Source: Streptomyces sp. NRRL S-350 (lineage in GTDB: Bacteria; Actinomycetota; Actinomycetes; Streptomycetales; Streptomycetaceae). Taken from it: a stretch of DNA of 64,000 nt. The position numbers and the translations under genes were made by a program. Location: positions 174,621 through 238,620 of the forward strand of contig NZ_JOHO01000007.1 in assembly GCF_000719705.1 (NCBI RefSeq), read 5' to 3'. The notes beneath the pieces are model-generated. The model was not told the origin of the DNA and ran no database searches. It worked only from the letters and a program-made list of their open reading frames with translations. Positions 1 to 8,202 of the stretch are shown in pieces. Numbering within the stretch: position 1 is the first letter of the stretch; every line of letters starts with the position of its first letter.

Positions 1-183
1 GGCCTTCCGATCATCGCCGTCACCGCCAAGGCCATGATCGGCGACCGGGAGAAGAGCCTGGCCTCCGGAGCCAGCGACTACATCACCAAGCCGGTCGACG
101 CCGACGAGCTGATCGGCCGGATAAAGGGCCACTTCACCGCCCGGTCCACGGCCCCCGCCCCCAGCTCGCCGAGCCGTCCCTGA
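1..183 (+). CDS. Response-regulator receiver domain, C-terminal end (partial)
   Basis: The gene enters from the left edge and about 60 residues are visible. They match the last third of a CheY-like receiver domain: a strand ending IIAVTAKAM, a helix, then [15 protein letters not shown] with the conserved Lys-Pro of the phosphorylation switch. A short Ala/Pro/Ser tail ends at TGA 181-183. It is probably the receiver of a hybrid histidine kinase or a stand-alone regulator; the window cannot decide. It ends 10 bases before the SpoIIE-type phosphatase start, so the two are probably co-transcribed. Confidence 0.85.
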   Translation, partial: GLPIIAVTAKAMIGDREKSLASGASDYITKPVDADELIGRIKGHFTARSTAPAPSSPSRP

Positions 184-193
184 GGAGGTCGCC

Positions 194-2833
194 GTGAACC
201 ACCCCGTCGATCCCGCAGCGGACGGCCCCGTACCGCAGGACGCCGCACCGCACGACACCGCACCGCACGACACCGCCGCCGAGGTCGCCGCACCTCACGA
301 CACCGCGGCCGAGGTCGCCGTCCCCCTCGGCACCACGGCCGAGGTCACCGCGCCGGGCCTCCCCGCGGCCGGTACCCACCGGGTCGGGCGGCAGCGCGAC
401 GGCGCGGCCCGGGAGCAGGCCCCCACCCGCCCCGCCACCGACCAGGAGCCCGGCGCGGTGAGCCGGCTCGCCGCCACCGTCGAGCGCCTGCGCGGCGAAC
501 TCGCGCAGGCGCACTCCGACGCCGCCGGCCGCTCCCTCGTCGAGCTCGCGGTCGGCGTGCTGGTCGAACGGCTGCGCTGCGGTCCCACGGAGGCCTCGCT
601 CCAGCTGAACTCCCTGGCCGAGCAGGCCGGCGTCACCGTCCTCGACCTCGCCGCCGACCTCGTCAACCAGGCGTCCGCCGACCGGATCTCCGCCATGGCC
701 CGCACCTTCCTCGACACCTCCGTCGAGCGCGCCGACCCGGCCGCCGTGCGCCTGCGCACCGCCCAGGCCCACGCCCTGGCCACGGCCGACACCGAGGCGG
801 CGGCCGAGTCGATGCTCGAGCACGCGCTGCGCCCGCTGGGGGCGGTCGCCGTCGCGATCTGGGCGGCCCACCCCGACCAGTCGCTGTCGCTCCGGGGCAG
901 CGCGGGCTTCGGCGAGGCGGAGGCCCAGCGCTGGCGGCACGTACCGCCCGGGGTGTTCACCCCCGCCCGCCGGGCCCTCGACGAGCGGGCGGCGGTCGTC
1001 TGCACCGACCTGACCGAAGCGGCGGGCCCCAGCATCGGCCAGCACCAGTTCACCGGCGGCAGGCTCGCGGTGCCGGCCGGGATCGGCGGCCGCCTGATCG
1101 GCGTCCTGGAGGTGTGCTGGCCCGGCCCCCTGCCGCAGCAGAGCCGACCGCTGCAGCGCCAGTTCGAGGCCCTCGCGGAACTGGCCGCCGCCACCCTGGA
1201 GACCTGGACCGACCACGGACCGGCCACCCGGGCACCGGACACCGGCGCGGTGGACGCCGAGCTGGACAGCCTGCGCCAGATGACCGCGGGCGTCTTCGAC
1301 CCCTGCCTGGTCCTCCACCTGGCGCCGGACAGCGGGGAGATGCCCCTGGAATTCGTCATCCGCCACGTCAACCCCGCCTTCGTCGACTTCGCCGGCCGGC
1401 CCACCAGCGAGGTCCTCGGCGCCCGGCTGCTGGAGGCCTATCCGCTCGCGGCCGAGACCGGAGGCCTCGCCGAGAAGATCGAGCACGTCTTCGCCACCGG
1501 CGAGCCCTTCCGCGCCAGGCGGATGCGGCTCGCCGCCATGGTCGACGGCGTCCCCCTGCACGCTCTGGGGCAGGTCAGCATCAGCCGGCACGGCGACCAC
1601 GTGCTGGTCATCTGGAGGCTGGAGGACGGCACCTCGCGCGTCGCCCGGCTGCTCCAGCACGCCCAGCGCCTCGGCCGGATCGGCGGCTTCGAGGAGAACC
1701 TCCGTAGCCACCACATCGTCTGGAACGACACCCTGTTCGACCTCCACGGACTGTCGCCGACCGACCGTCCGATCCCCCTCGAACACCTCGCCGACCACGC
1801 CCACCCGGACGACCGCGACGCGATCGCCCGCTTCCTGCGGACCCTCCTGCACCACCAGCGCCCGGCCTCGACCGCCTTCCGCCTCCAGCGCCCGGACGGC
1901 GTCACCCGGCACATCCGCGTCGTCGCCGAACCCGTGCCCGATCCCGACAGCAGTCTGCGGATCGTCCGCGGCGCCTACCAGGACATCTCCGCCCAGCACT
2001 GGACGGAGGTCGCACTCGCCGCCACCCGCGACCAACTCGCCCAGAGCGAACAGCAGGCGGCCGAACGCAGCCGCCTCGCCCTCCAGCTGCAGCACGCCAT
2101 CATGCCGCCCGCCCGGGGCCCGCTGGACCTGCCCGACCTGCGCGTCGCCGTCCGCTACCGCCCGGCGGAGAAGGACCACCTGGTCGGCGGGGACTGGTAC
2201 GACGCCCTCACCCTGCCCTCCGGGGAGGTCCTGCTGTGCGTGGGCGATGTCGCCGGGCACGGCATCGAGGCCGCCACCGGCATGGTCGCCCTGCGCAACG
2301 CCCTGCGCGGCTTGGCCGCCACCGGCGCCGGGCCGGCCCAGCTGCTGAGCTGGCTGAACAGCGTCACCCACCACCTCACCGACAACGTCACCGCCACGGC
2401 GGTCTGCGGGCTCTACGAACCGGAGACCTGCCGACTGCGCTGGGCCCGCGCCGGCCACCTGCCGCCGGTCCTGCTGCGCAAGGGCCGCGCCGAGCCCCTC
2501 CCCCAGATCGGCGGCCTCCTGCTCGGCGCGCTCGACCACGCCGACTACGAGGAGCACGAAGTCCAGCTGGAAGCGGACGACACCCTGGTGATGTTCACCG
2601 ACGGGCTCATCGAGCGGCGCGACCAGTCGGTGCACGCCTCCCTCGCTGGCCTGCTCGCCCTCACCGAGAAGGCCCACCAGCCCGCCCACGGCGACGGCCG
2701 GCCGGACCTGGAGGCGTACCTGGACCACCTGCTGCGCTACAGCGCCTCGGACACCGACGACGACACCTGCCTCGTGGGCGTCTCGGTGAGCGGCCCCCGG
2801 CCGGCCGCCGGGACGACTCCGGACGGTGTGTGA
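194..2833 (+). CDS. Multi-sensor SpoIIE-family PP2C serine phosphatase (ANTAR/GAF/PAS)
   Basis: 879-residue cytoplasmic signalling protein. Domains in order: low-complexity Ala/Pro N-terminus; an ANTAR-like helical segment near residues 100-160; a GAF-like domain near 195-340; two PAS-like domains near 370-610; a SpoIIE/PP2C phosphatase from about 640 to the end. The phosphatase carries the metal-site motifs GGDWYD, GDVAGHG and FTDGLIERR. Such enzymes dephosphorylate STAS anti-anti-sigma factors, and a STAS gene and an HATPase kinase gene follow, so a partner-switching stress pathway is inferred. GTG start at 194 chosen for the GAGGAGG site at 182-188. Confidence 0.93.
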   Translation: MNHPVDPAADGPVPQDAAPHDTAPHDTAAEVAAPHDTAAEVAVPLGTTAEVTAPGLPAAGTHRVGRQRDGAAREQAPTRPATDQEPGAVSRLAATVERLRGELAQAHSDAAGRSLVELAVGVLVERLRCGPTEASLQLNSLAEQAGVTVLDLAADLVNQASADRISAMARTFLDTSVERADPAAVRLRTAQAHALATADTEAAAESMLEHALRPLGAVAVAIWAAHPDQSLSLRGSAGFGEAEAQRWRHVPPGVFTPARRALDERAAVVCTDLTEAAGPSIGQHQFTGGRLAVPAGIGGRLIGVLEVCWPGPLPQQSRPLQRQFEALAELAAATLETWTDHGPATRAPDTGAVDAELDSLRQMTAGVFDPCLVLHLAPDSGEMPLEFVIRHVNPAFVDFAGRPTSEVLGARLLEAYPLAAETGGLAEKIEHVFATGEPFRARRMRLAAMVDGVPLHALGQVSISRHGDHVLVIWRLEDGTSRVARLLQHAQRLGRIGGFEENLRSHHIVWNDTLFDLHGLSPTDRPIPLEHLADHAHPDDRDAIARFLRTLLHHQRPASTAFRLQRPDGVTRHIRVVAEPVPDPDSSLRIVRGAYQDISAQHWTEVALAATRDQLAQSEQQAAERSRLALQLQHAIMPPARGPLDLPDLRVAVRYRPAEKDHLVGGDWYDALTLPSGEVLLCVGDVAGHGIEAATGMVALRNALRGLAATGAGPAQLLSWLNSVTHHLTDNVTATAVCGLYEPETCRLRWARAGHLPPVLLRKGRAEPLPQIGGLLLGALDHADYEEHEVQLEADDTLVMFTDGLIERRDQSVHASLAGLLALTEKAHQPAHGDGRPDLEAYLDHLLRYSASDTDDDTCLVGVSVSGPRPAAGTTPDGV

Positions 2834-3085
2834 CGGCTCCGGGCGGCGGCTGACGGCACGGCCCGGGGCGGCGCACGGCGCGGAGCGCACCTCCGCGCCC
2901 GGTCCTTCACCGGATCTGCACACGGAACGGCCGTGTAAGTCGGACGATCGCGGGCAGCAGGGAACGGGCCCCACCCTGCTCCGAGGGGAGGGCACACACG
3001 GTGACGCGTCGACCGGCAGCCGCGATTTGGCGCGCCGACGCACCGTGCGTAAGGTCGTGAGGAACTTCGTTGGAGGGGACGACGA

Positions 3086-3481
3086 ATGCCAGCCCAGCAG
3101 AACGCCACAGCTTCCCTGTCGGCACCCGTGACCGCCGCGGACCTGACGGTCCGCGTCCGGCATACGGAGGGCGGGGCCACCGTCTGCGGCCTCGCGGGCG
3201 ATCTCGACATCGAGAGCCTGGGCCCGGCCAGGTCGGCACTCGAGGAGGCCGTCGCCCAGCGCCCCCCGCTCCTGGTGGTCGACCTCGAACACGTGGGGTT
3301 CTGCGACTCCTCGGGCCTGAACATGCTGCTGAAGACCCGCATGAACGCGTCCGCCGCCGGCCTCCCGTTCCGACTCGCGGCGCCGTCGGCCGCAGTGGCG
3401 AGACTCCTGAGCCTGACGGGCGCCGACACCGTCTTCTCCCTCCACCCCTCCGTCGCCGCCGCGCTCGCGGCGCCCCTGTAG
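3086..3481 (+). CDS. STAS-domain anti-anti-sigma factor
   Basis: 131 residues, SpoIIAA/RsbV-like. The fold core is GDLDIESLGPARSAL then a strand leading to VGFCDSSGLNMLL, with the phosphorylatable Ser in DSSG. Its expected partner is an HATPase anti-sigma kinase such as the product of the next gene, and its dephosphorylation could be done by the upstream SpoIIE phosphatase. ATG at 3086 is preceded by GGAGGGG (3072-3078). The 250 bases upstream hold no gene, so it probably has its own promoter. Confidence 0.92.
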   Translation: MPAQQNATASLSAPVTAADLTVRVRHTEGGATVCGLAGDLDIESLGPARSALEEAVAQRPPLLVVDLEHVGFCDSSGLNMLLKTRMNASAAGLPFRLAAPSAAVARLLSLTGADTVFSLHPSVAAALAAPL

Positions 3482-3608
3482 CCACTTCCTCCGCACGGAT
3501 GAAGCCGGGCCGTCCGCCCCGCGCCGAGCGCGCCGCGCATGCCCGGGGCCACCGCGAGAGCGGCCGTGAAAGACGTGAAAGAGCGTCGAACCGAAGGGAC
3601 ACCCGCTC

Positions 3609-4094
3609 ATGAACCCCAGCCGGAACGTCCTCGGTGACACCCGGGCTCCCGTTCCGGCCGCTCCGCCGACCGTCGGACAGCGACGACGGATGCCGATGGC
3701 GGGGCTGCCCTCCCCGGTCGCCCGGGCCCGGGCGTTCACCGCCGCCGCACTGGCCGACTGGCCCTGGCTCGACCCGGGACAGGCCGACGACACCGTCCTG
3801 CTCGTCGCCGAACTCGTCGCCAACGCCGTGCTCCACGCCGACGGGCCCCTCGAACTCGTCCTCGACGCCTCGCCGGCGCGCCTGCGGATCGAAGTCAGCG
3901 ACAGCTCGTCCGTCCTGCCGACACCCCGGGAGCCGCACCGCGCCGGCCTGCCCGGCGGCCACGGGCTGTTCATCGTCCGGCGGGTCGCCGACCAGTGGGG
4001 CGCGGCCCCCCACAGCCACGGGAAGTCCGTCTGGGCCGAGATCGACAGCCGGCCCGCCGACCAGGCGCCACGGCAGTCCGCCGACCTGCCGTAG
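3609..4094 (+). CDS. HATPase_c_2 anti-sigma regulatory kinase, RsbW-like
   Basis: 161 residues with a Bergerat-fold ATPase: N-box ELVANAVLHA near residue 70 and glycine-rich loop GGHGLFIVRRVAD near 120. It lacks a sensor domain, as expected of the small Streptomyces anti-sigma kinases that bind a sigma factor or phosphorylate a STAS protein. It lies 127 bases after the STAS gene in the same direction, giving a likely partner-switch pair. A strong hairpin follows at 4117-4154. Confidence 0.9.
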   Translation: MNPSRNVLGDTRAPVPAAPPTVGQRRRMPMAGLPSPVARARAFTAAALADWPWLDPGQADDTVLLVAELVANAVLHADGPLELVLDASPARLRIEVSDSSSVLPTPREPHRAGLPGGHGLFIVRRVADQWGAAPHSHGKSVWAEIDSRPADQAPRQSADLP

Positions 4095-4116
4095 GGCCTC
4101 CCGTCAGGGCGACGCC

Positions 4117-4154
4117 GTCGCGCCCCTGCCGGAGGGCTCCGGCAGGGGCGCGAC
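4117..4154. terminator. 18-bp perfect hairpin, bidirectional terminator
   Basis: Arms 4117-4134 and 4137-4154 are exactly complementary (18 bp) around a 2-base loop. It sits between the converging ends of the anti-sigma kinase gene and the small membrane-protein gene. No U-tract follows, as is usual in Streptomyces. Confidence 0.85.
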
Positions 4155-4165
4155 CCGTCGACGCG

Positions 4166-4336
4166 TCACCAGCGGTACCAGCGACTGCGGCCTCCCGCCC
4201 CGTCGACGCTCCGGACCACGAAGCCGAGCAGCCACACCGCCAGGACGAACAGCGCCACCCACCACAGCACCTTCACCGCGAACCCGAGACCGAAGAGCAC
4301 GACGGCGAGCAGTAGAACGAGCAGAAGAGCGCCCAT
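4166..4336 (-). CDS. Small hydrophobic membrane protein
   Basis: 56 residues. It starts MGALLLVLLLAVVLFGLGF and continues with a second hydrophobic stretch (VLWWVALFVLAVWLLGFVV), so it probably spans the membrane twice, ending in a basic tail (GGRSRWYRW). Matching 'hydrophobic proteins' are common in actinomycetes next to stress genes (DUF5670-like). The start is supported by AAAGGAG about 10 bases upstream on the minus strand. Function unknown. Confidence 0.8.
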   Translation of the reverse strand: MGALLLVLLLAVVLFGLGFAVKVLWWVALFVLAVWLLGFVVRSVDGAGGRSRWYRW

Positions 4337-4561
4337 GGAACTCTCATCTCCTTTGCGTTCAGGGGGTTGTCAGTACTGCTGTCCCGGTTCTCGGAATCCA
4401 TGCCCCCGGGGCCGCACCGCCTGCGGATCGACCGACCGGAGATCCACCGGCCAGGGATCCGCTGCCCGCACGGCGGTGAGGGTGCCGAGGACGGCGGCCC
4501 GGACGGCCGGGAGGAGCCGCCGCCCCGGAGGCGCGGTCGCCCGCGGGACGGCGGCCCCCGG

Positions 4562-4738
4562 TCACGGGGCCTGGCTGTCGGCCGCCGGCGGCTCGGGCCG
4601 GTCGTCCGCCTCGTCCTCGTCCTCGCCCTCGGCCCGGACGTCCGGCGGGGTGGGCGCGGTGATGTTCCGCTGCTCCGAGGACCGCTCCAGGGTCTCCTCG
4701 TCGACCTGCGGGCGGTCGCTCTCCTCGGGCACGCTCAT
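4562..4738 (-). CDS. Small acidic protein, unknown
   Basis: 58 residues, rich in Glu, Asp and Pro, with no recognisable domain (starts MSVPEESDRPQVDEETLER). An ATG nine bases further upstream (4747) would directly abut the GAGAGG site, so the ATG at 4738 has the correct spacing and is preferred. It lies downstream of and co-oriented with the hemerythrin gene, 65 bases away, probably in the same transcript. Intrinsic disorder is likely; no function can be assigned. Confidence 0.6.
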   Translation of the reverse strand: MSVPEESDRPQVDEETLERSSEQRNITAPTPPDVRAEGEDEDEADDRPEPPAADSQAP

Positions 4739-4803
4739 GGTGATCATCCTCTCGTCTGCAAGGGGCGGGTTCCCGACCGGGGCCCGCAGTGTCGATGCCG
4801 GTC

Positions 4804-5355
4804 TCAGGAGGACTTGCCGCGCCCGGTGACGAGGTCGCGGGCGCGGTCGACCAGGCCCGTGCCGGCGGCGAGCAGCTTGTTGTCGGGGGCGTCCGGGTGC
4901 GGGCGGGTCGGCGCGAGCTTCTTCGCGCGGCGGATCTGCTCCCCCAGTTCGTCCAGCTGCTCGGACGAGCAGACCTCGGCCAACGCCGGGAAGAGGTGCT
5001 GTTCCTCGTCCTGGATGTGGGACGTGACCTCGGAGACCAGACGGTCGACCAGGACGGCGAAACGCGCGTCGCCGCAGTCCACGCCTTCGAGTTCCTTGAG
5101 GAGCTTCTCCACGGTCGCGTGGTCGGCCTCCTCCTTGTCCGCGAGGGCGTCACCCCCGGGTACGTGCTCGCGCACCGCCGGGTACAGGTACTGCTCCTCG
5201 GCCACCGAATGCCGGACCAGCTCGATGGTGAACTCGTCGGCCACGTCGCGACGCCGTTCGTCGCCCACCGGCAGCGCCTGGATCCGGGCGAACATCTCCT
5301 CCACCTCGCGGTGGTCCGTCATCAGCTCGTTGATCACGTTGCCGCCGTGTCCCAT
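4804..5355 (-). CDS. Hemerythrin HHE-domain protein
   Basis: 183 residues with two HHE helical repeats: MTDHREVEEMF...LVRHSVAEEQYLYP near residues 12-60 and EEADHATVEKLL...HIQDEEQHLFP near 75-125. These supply the His/Glu ligands of a non-haem di-iron centre that binds O2 or NO. The C-terminal 50 residues are basic linker. Start ATG 5355 is supported by GGAGAAGGAG just upstream. Related streptomycete proteins are stress- or stationary-phase associated, which fits the small stress genes around it. Confidence 0.9.
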   Translation of the reverse strand: MGHGGNVINELMTDHREVEEMFARIQALPVGDERRRDVADEFTIELVRHSVAEEQYLYPAVREHVPGGDALADKEEADHATVEKLLKELEGVDCGDARFAVLVDRLVSEVTSHIQDEEQHLFPALAEVCSSEQLDELGEQIRRAKKLAPTRPHPDAPDNKLLAAGTGLVDRARDLVTGRGKSS

Positions 5356-5572
5356 GTCCTGTGCTCCTTCTCCTGGCGGTGGTCGGTTGCTGCGTCCGGC
5401 CCGGAGGCCGGCCCCGCAGGCCACTCGTATCCCCGCCTTCGGACGAGGTATGCCACCGGCCCCGGGAGCCACCCGGTCGGTCCGCCGGCGGACCGGTGGG
5501 CGACGGTCGCCCGGCTGGGCCGGATGCCACCGCGCGCGTGCACCGGGCCGCTCCCGGGGCCACCGTGGGGAA

Positions 5573-5920
5573 ATGGACATCGTCGTCGTGCTGGAAGCTG
5601 ATACGCGGACCGATCTTCGGCTCCCGGGGCCCGACCGCGCCCCGACGGACCCCGAGAACCCCCTGAGGCGCGCGCACACCGCCCCCGCGGAGGCCTCCGG
5701 CGTCTGCGGCCCCCTCACCCTGTGCGGGCTGGACACCTCCGAGATGACCCTGGCCCCGCACGGGTACGCCGGTGTCGGCAGACCCCGACCCCGCCTCGAC
5801 TGGCGCACCTGCGGCACCTGCCGGACCGCCGGCGGCAGCCCCGCACCCGGCGCGCCCGGGCCGCTCACCCCCGACCGGCTCGGGGCCCGCACCGTCACCG
5901 CGGCGGCCCCGCCGCCTTGA
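5573..5920 (+). CDS. Conserved Cys-containing small protein, paralogue A
   Basis: 115 residues of unknown function. It starts MDIVVVLEADTRTDLRLPG and contains the blocks DPENPLRRAHTAPAE, CGPLTLCGLDTSEMTLAPH and WRTCGTCRTA. The paired cysteines (CGPLTLC and CGTC) suggest a metal site. A clear paralogue lies at 18507-18848. Upstream of both starts is a conserved block of about 25 bases, and neither has a good Shine-Dalgarno site, so the exact start is tentative. Confidence 0.7.
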   Translation: MDIVVVLEADTRTDLRLPGPDRAPTDPENPLRRAHTAPAEASGVCGPLTLCGLDTSEMTLAPHGYAGVGRPRPRLDWRTCGTCRTAGGSPAPGAPGPLTPDRLGARTVTAAAPPP

Positions 5921-6040
5921 GCCGCCCGCTCTGGACGTCCGCCGCTGACGCCGCCGCCCGGGCGCGCCCCGCCGCGCGGTTTCCGTCCCCTCCCGGCGGG
6001 CACCCGCGAGCCGTGACGACGGATCGACAGGGGTGACACC

Positions 6041-6571
6041 ATGACGGGCCTCGACGGCGAGCACCTGCTCGCGATCTACCTCAACGACCACCTCGCCGGC
6101 TCCTACGCGGGCGCGGCGCTCGCCCGCCGGATCGCCCGCGAGCACCGAGCCGGCTCGGACGCGCCGGACCTGCGCCGACTGGCCCGGGAGATCGCCGAGG
6201 ACCGGGACGAACTCGTCGCCCTGATGCGGGAATTGGGCGTCCGGCCCCGTTGGCACCGGATGCTGCTCGGCGCCGCCGCCGAAAAGGCGGGGCGGCTGAA
6301 GCTCAACGGGCGGCTGGTGCGCCGCTCCCCGCTCAGCGACCTCCTGGAGGTGGAGGCCATGCGCGCGGGCGTCCAGGGCAAACTCGCGCTCTGGCGGGCT
6401 CTGCGGGCAGCGGCGGGCGACGGCCCGCTCGGCCCGCGCCTGCGCGCCCTGCAGGCCCGGGCCGAACAGCAGGCCGACCTCCTCGACACCCGGCAGGCCG
6501 AAGCCGCCCAGGTGCTGGAGTCGGCCCTCGCCCGCGACCGGTCCCGCGACAGCGCCGCAACCCACGCGTGA
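6041..6571 (+). CDS. All-helical conserved hypothetical protein
   Basis: 176 residues, almost entirely predicted helix, starting MTGLDGEHLLAIYLNDHLAG. The repeated Glu/Asp/Arg heptad-like pattern (LARRIAREHR, LAREIAEDRDEL) resembles a four-helix bundle of ferritin-like shape, but no complete di-iron motif is obvious. Known only as an uncharacterised actinobacterial protein near stress genes. A terminator follows directly at 6574-6616. Confidence 0.75.
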   Translation: MTGLDGEHLLAIYLNDHLAGSYAGAALARRIAREHRAGSDAPDLRRLAREIAEDRDELVALMRELGVRPRWHRMLLGAAAEKAGRLKLNGRLVRRSPLSDLLEVEAMRAGVQGKLALWRALRAAAGDGPLGPRLRALQARAEQQADLLDTRQAEAAQVLESALARDRSRDSAATHA

Positions 6572-6573
6572 GA

Positions 6574-6616
6574 GGCCGCTCCCTGATCGGCAGCCGGTGC
6601 CGGTCAGGGAGCGGCC
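6574..6616. terminator. Hairpin terminator, 13-bp stem
   Basis: GGCCGCTCCCTGA (6574-6586) pairs perfectly with 6604-6616 around a 17-base loop. It separates the helical-protein gene (+) from the CsbD gene (-), whose ends converge here. Confidence 0.8.
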
Positions 6617-6635
6617 CCGTCTTCGGGCCAGGTCC

Positions 6636-6809
6636 TCAGTGCTTGAAGGCGTCCTTGGCCTTCTGGCCGGCCTGGAGCGCATCGCCCTTGGTCTGTTCGG
6701 CCTTGCCCTTGACGGTGAGACTCTCGTTGCCGACGGCCTTGCCGGCAGCCTCCTTCGCCTTGCCCTTCGCGGTCTCCGCGGTGTGTGCGATCTTCTTGCC
6801 CGCGCTCAT
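6636..6809 (-). CDS. CsbD-family stress protein
   Basis: 57 residues matching the CsbD family: AHTAETAKGKAKEAAGKAVG then LTVKGKAEQTKGDALQAG, a Lys/Ala-rich helical hairpin. CsbD proteins are sigma-B-type general stress proteins in Gram-positive bacteria; their biochemical role is unknown. ATG 6809 has a textbook GGAGGA site 6-8 bases upstream. Confidence 0.92.
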   Translation of the reverse strand: MSAGKKIAHTAETAKGKAKEAAGKAVGNESLTVKGKAEQTKGDALQAGQKAKDAFKH

Positions 6810-7015
6810 GGTGTCCTCCTGCACGAGCTCGACATTCCCCTTGTCGCGTCTGCCCCGACCTGGGACTTTCATGCGTCGGGCCGCCGCGCCGACCGGCTGC
6901 TCCGGCCTGCTCGTCCGGCCCGCTGACCCGCCCGCTGAGCCGCCCACCGCTCCCGCAGCAGTCGCCCGGTCGTGTGAAGTCCGCACGGCCGGTGGAAGTG
7001 GCTCGTTGAACGGGC

Positions 7016-7492
7016 ATGGCAGACGAGACGGACGACGACCGGAACCAGGCGCCGATGGTGTGGGCGCTGGCCGTACGCGAGGCGGAGCAGGGCCCGCCGG
7101 TCGCGGAACTGATCGTGGAGGTCGGCGCGGAGCTCCACACCGAACTGGTGGAGGCCGCGGTCGACAGCGGCTTCACGGTCGCCGCCGGGGAGCCCCCGCA
7201 GACCACCGGCACCATCGAGGTCACCGACGACCGGGTGGCGCGGCTGACACTGGTCGGCGGCCGCCAGCGGTGGGAGCCGGGCTCACGGGTCGAGGCGACC
7301 CCCGGCTGGCTGGCGGCGGCCGAGGCCCGGGGCATCGCCGTGGTGGTCATCCTGCCGCCGCAGACCTGGCCACCCGGACTGGTCGAGCTGGCGACCGGCG
7401 CCCGTCTCGACGCCTTCACCAGGTCACTCGAACGCGAACGGACGGCGGGCCGGGTGCTGCACGGCACCGTCCTGGTGCAGGGCACGGCGTGA
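7016..7492 (+). CDS. Conserved hypothetical protein
   Basis: 158 residues with alternating strands and helices and no recognised catalytic motif. It begins MADETDDDRNQAPMVWALAV and ends in a strand-rich stretch (GRVLHGTVLVQGTA). It faces the gas vesicle operon, whose last gene ends 57 bases downstream on the other strand. No signal peptide or membrane segment is visible. I do not recognise the family. Confidence 0.65.
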   Translation: MADETDDDRNQAPMVWALAVREAEQGPPVAELIVEVGAELHTELVEAAVDSGFTVAAGEPPQTTGTIEVTDDRVARLTLVGGRQRWEPGSRVEATPGWLAAAEARGIAVVVILPPQTWPPGLVELATGARLDAFTRSLERERTAGRVLHGTVLVQGTA

Positions 7493-7549
7493 ACGCCGCG
7501 CAGCCGGGCGCCACCGTCCGAGGCCGGGATCGGCGGTGCGGCCCGGCCC

Positions 7550-7969
7550 CTAATCGGACGAGAGCAGCGGGCCGAGCGGGCCGAGGTCGATGTTGAGGTC
7601 CTCGGGGGTGAGGTCGAAGCGTTCCCGCAGTTCCGCCATGCGGTCCTCGAGGGCCATCAGGGTCAGGCCGATCCGCTCCACCTGGTCGTCGCTGAGGTCG
7701 CCCTGGTCGACGCGGCGCAGGGCTTGGCGTTCCATCAGCTGCCTGAGCAGTTCCACGACGGCCAGCACCAGGGAGGCGAGGTCGCGGCCGACCGTCTCCG
7801 GGTCCAGGGCGACTCGGTGTGCCGCCGGGCGCGGGCGCTCGTTCGCGCTCCGTATGTCCGCGCTCCGGGTGCCCGCGCTCGGGCCGCCCGTGCTCCACGC
7901 GTCCGTGCTCCGGGTGTCCGGCTCGGCGGGGCCGGGGGGCACGGCGTCGGGGTTCGGGCGGGAGGTCAT
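7550..7969 (-). CDS. gvpK: Gas vesicle protein GvpK
   Basis: 139 residues. After about 50 disordered residues comes the GvpK core, RDLASLVLAVVELLRQLMERQALRR, then LSDDQVERIGLTLMALEDRMAELRERF. GvpK is a conserved minor gas vesicle assembly protein. It is the last gene of the gvp operon, overlapping gvpS by four bases (ATGA). A weak 7-bp hairpin (7522-7528/7542-7548) follows. Confidence 0.93.
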   Translation of the reverse strand: MTSRPNPDAVPPGPAEPDTRSTDAWSTGGPSAGTRSADIRSANERPRPAAHRVALDPETVGRDLASLVLAVVELLRQLMERQALRRVDQGDLSDDQVERIGLTLMALEDRMAELRERFDLTPEDLNIDLGPLGPLLSSD

Positions 7970-8202
7970 GGCAGGGCCCGGTCGGCGTCGGCGGCGAGGG
8001 AGCGGATGGAGGCGATCAGCGCCCGCAGGCTGATGCGCACCAGGTCGACGTCGGCGATGGACAGCGTGATCTCGCCCTCGATCACGACGCCGCCGGCCAG
8101 CACCCGGTCGAGCAGGTCGACCAGGGCGACGTTGCGCGCCGGCGGGGCGTCGAGCGGTCGGAGGGGCTGGAGAGGCCGGAGGGGCTGGGACACGGTGCTC
8201 AC
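7966..8202 (-). CDS. gvpS: Gas vesicle protein GvpS (GvpA/J family)
   Basis: 78 residues in the GvpA/GvpJ fold: VALVDLLDRVLAGGVVIEGEITLSIADVDLVRISLRALI. GvpS is a minor shell-type or assembly protein of streptomycete clusters. GTG start at 8202 directly abuts the gvpL stop, and its end overlaps the gvpK start, so translation is coupled. Confidence 0.92.
   Translation of the reverse strand: MSTVSQPLRPLQPLRPLDAPPARNVALVDLLDRVLAGGVVIEGEITLSIADVDLVRISLRALIASIRSLAADADRALP

Noticed and set aside
134..3973. Very long open frames antiparallel to the SpoIIE phosphatase gene
   Set aside because: Shadows of GC-rich codons of the plus-strand genes. Composition (Gly/Ala/Arg/Val) and lack of domains show no independent coding.
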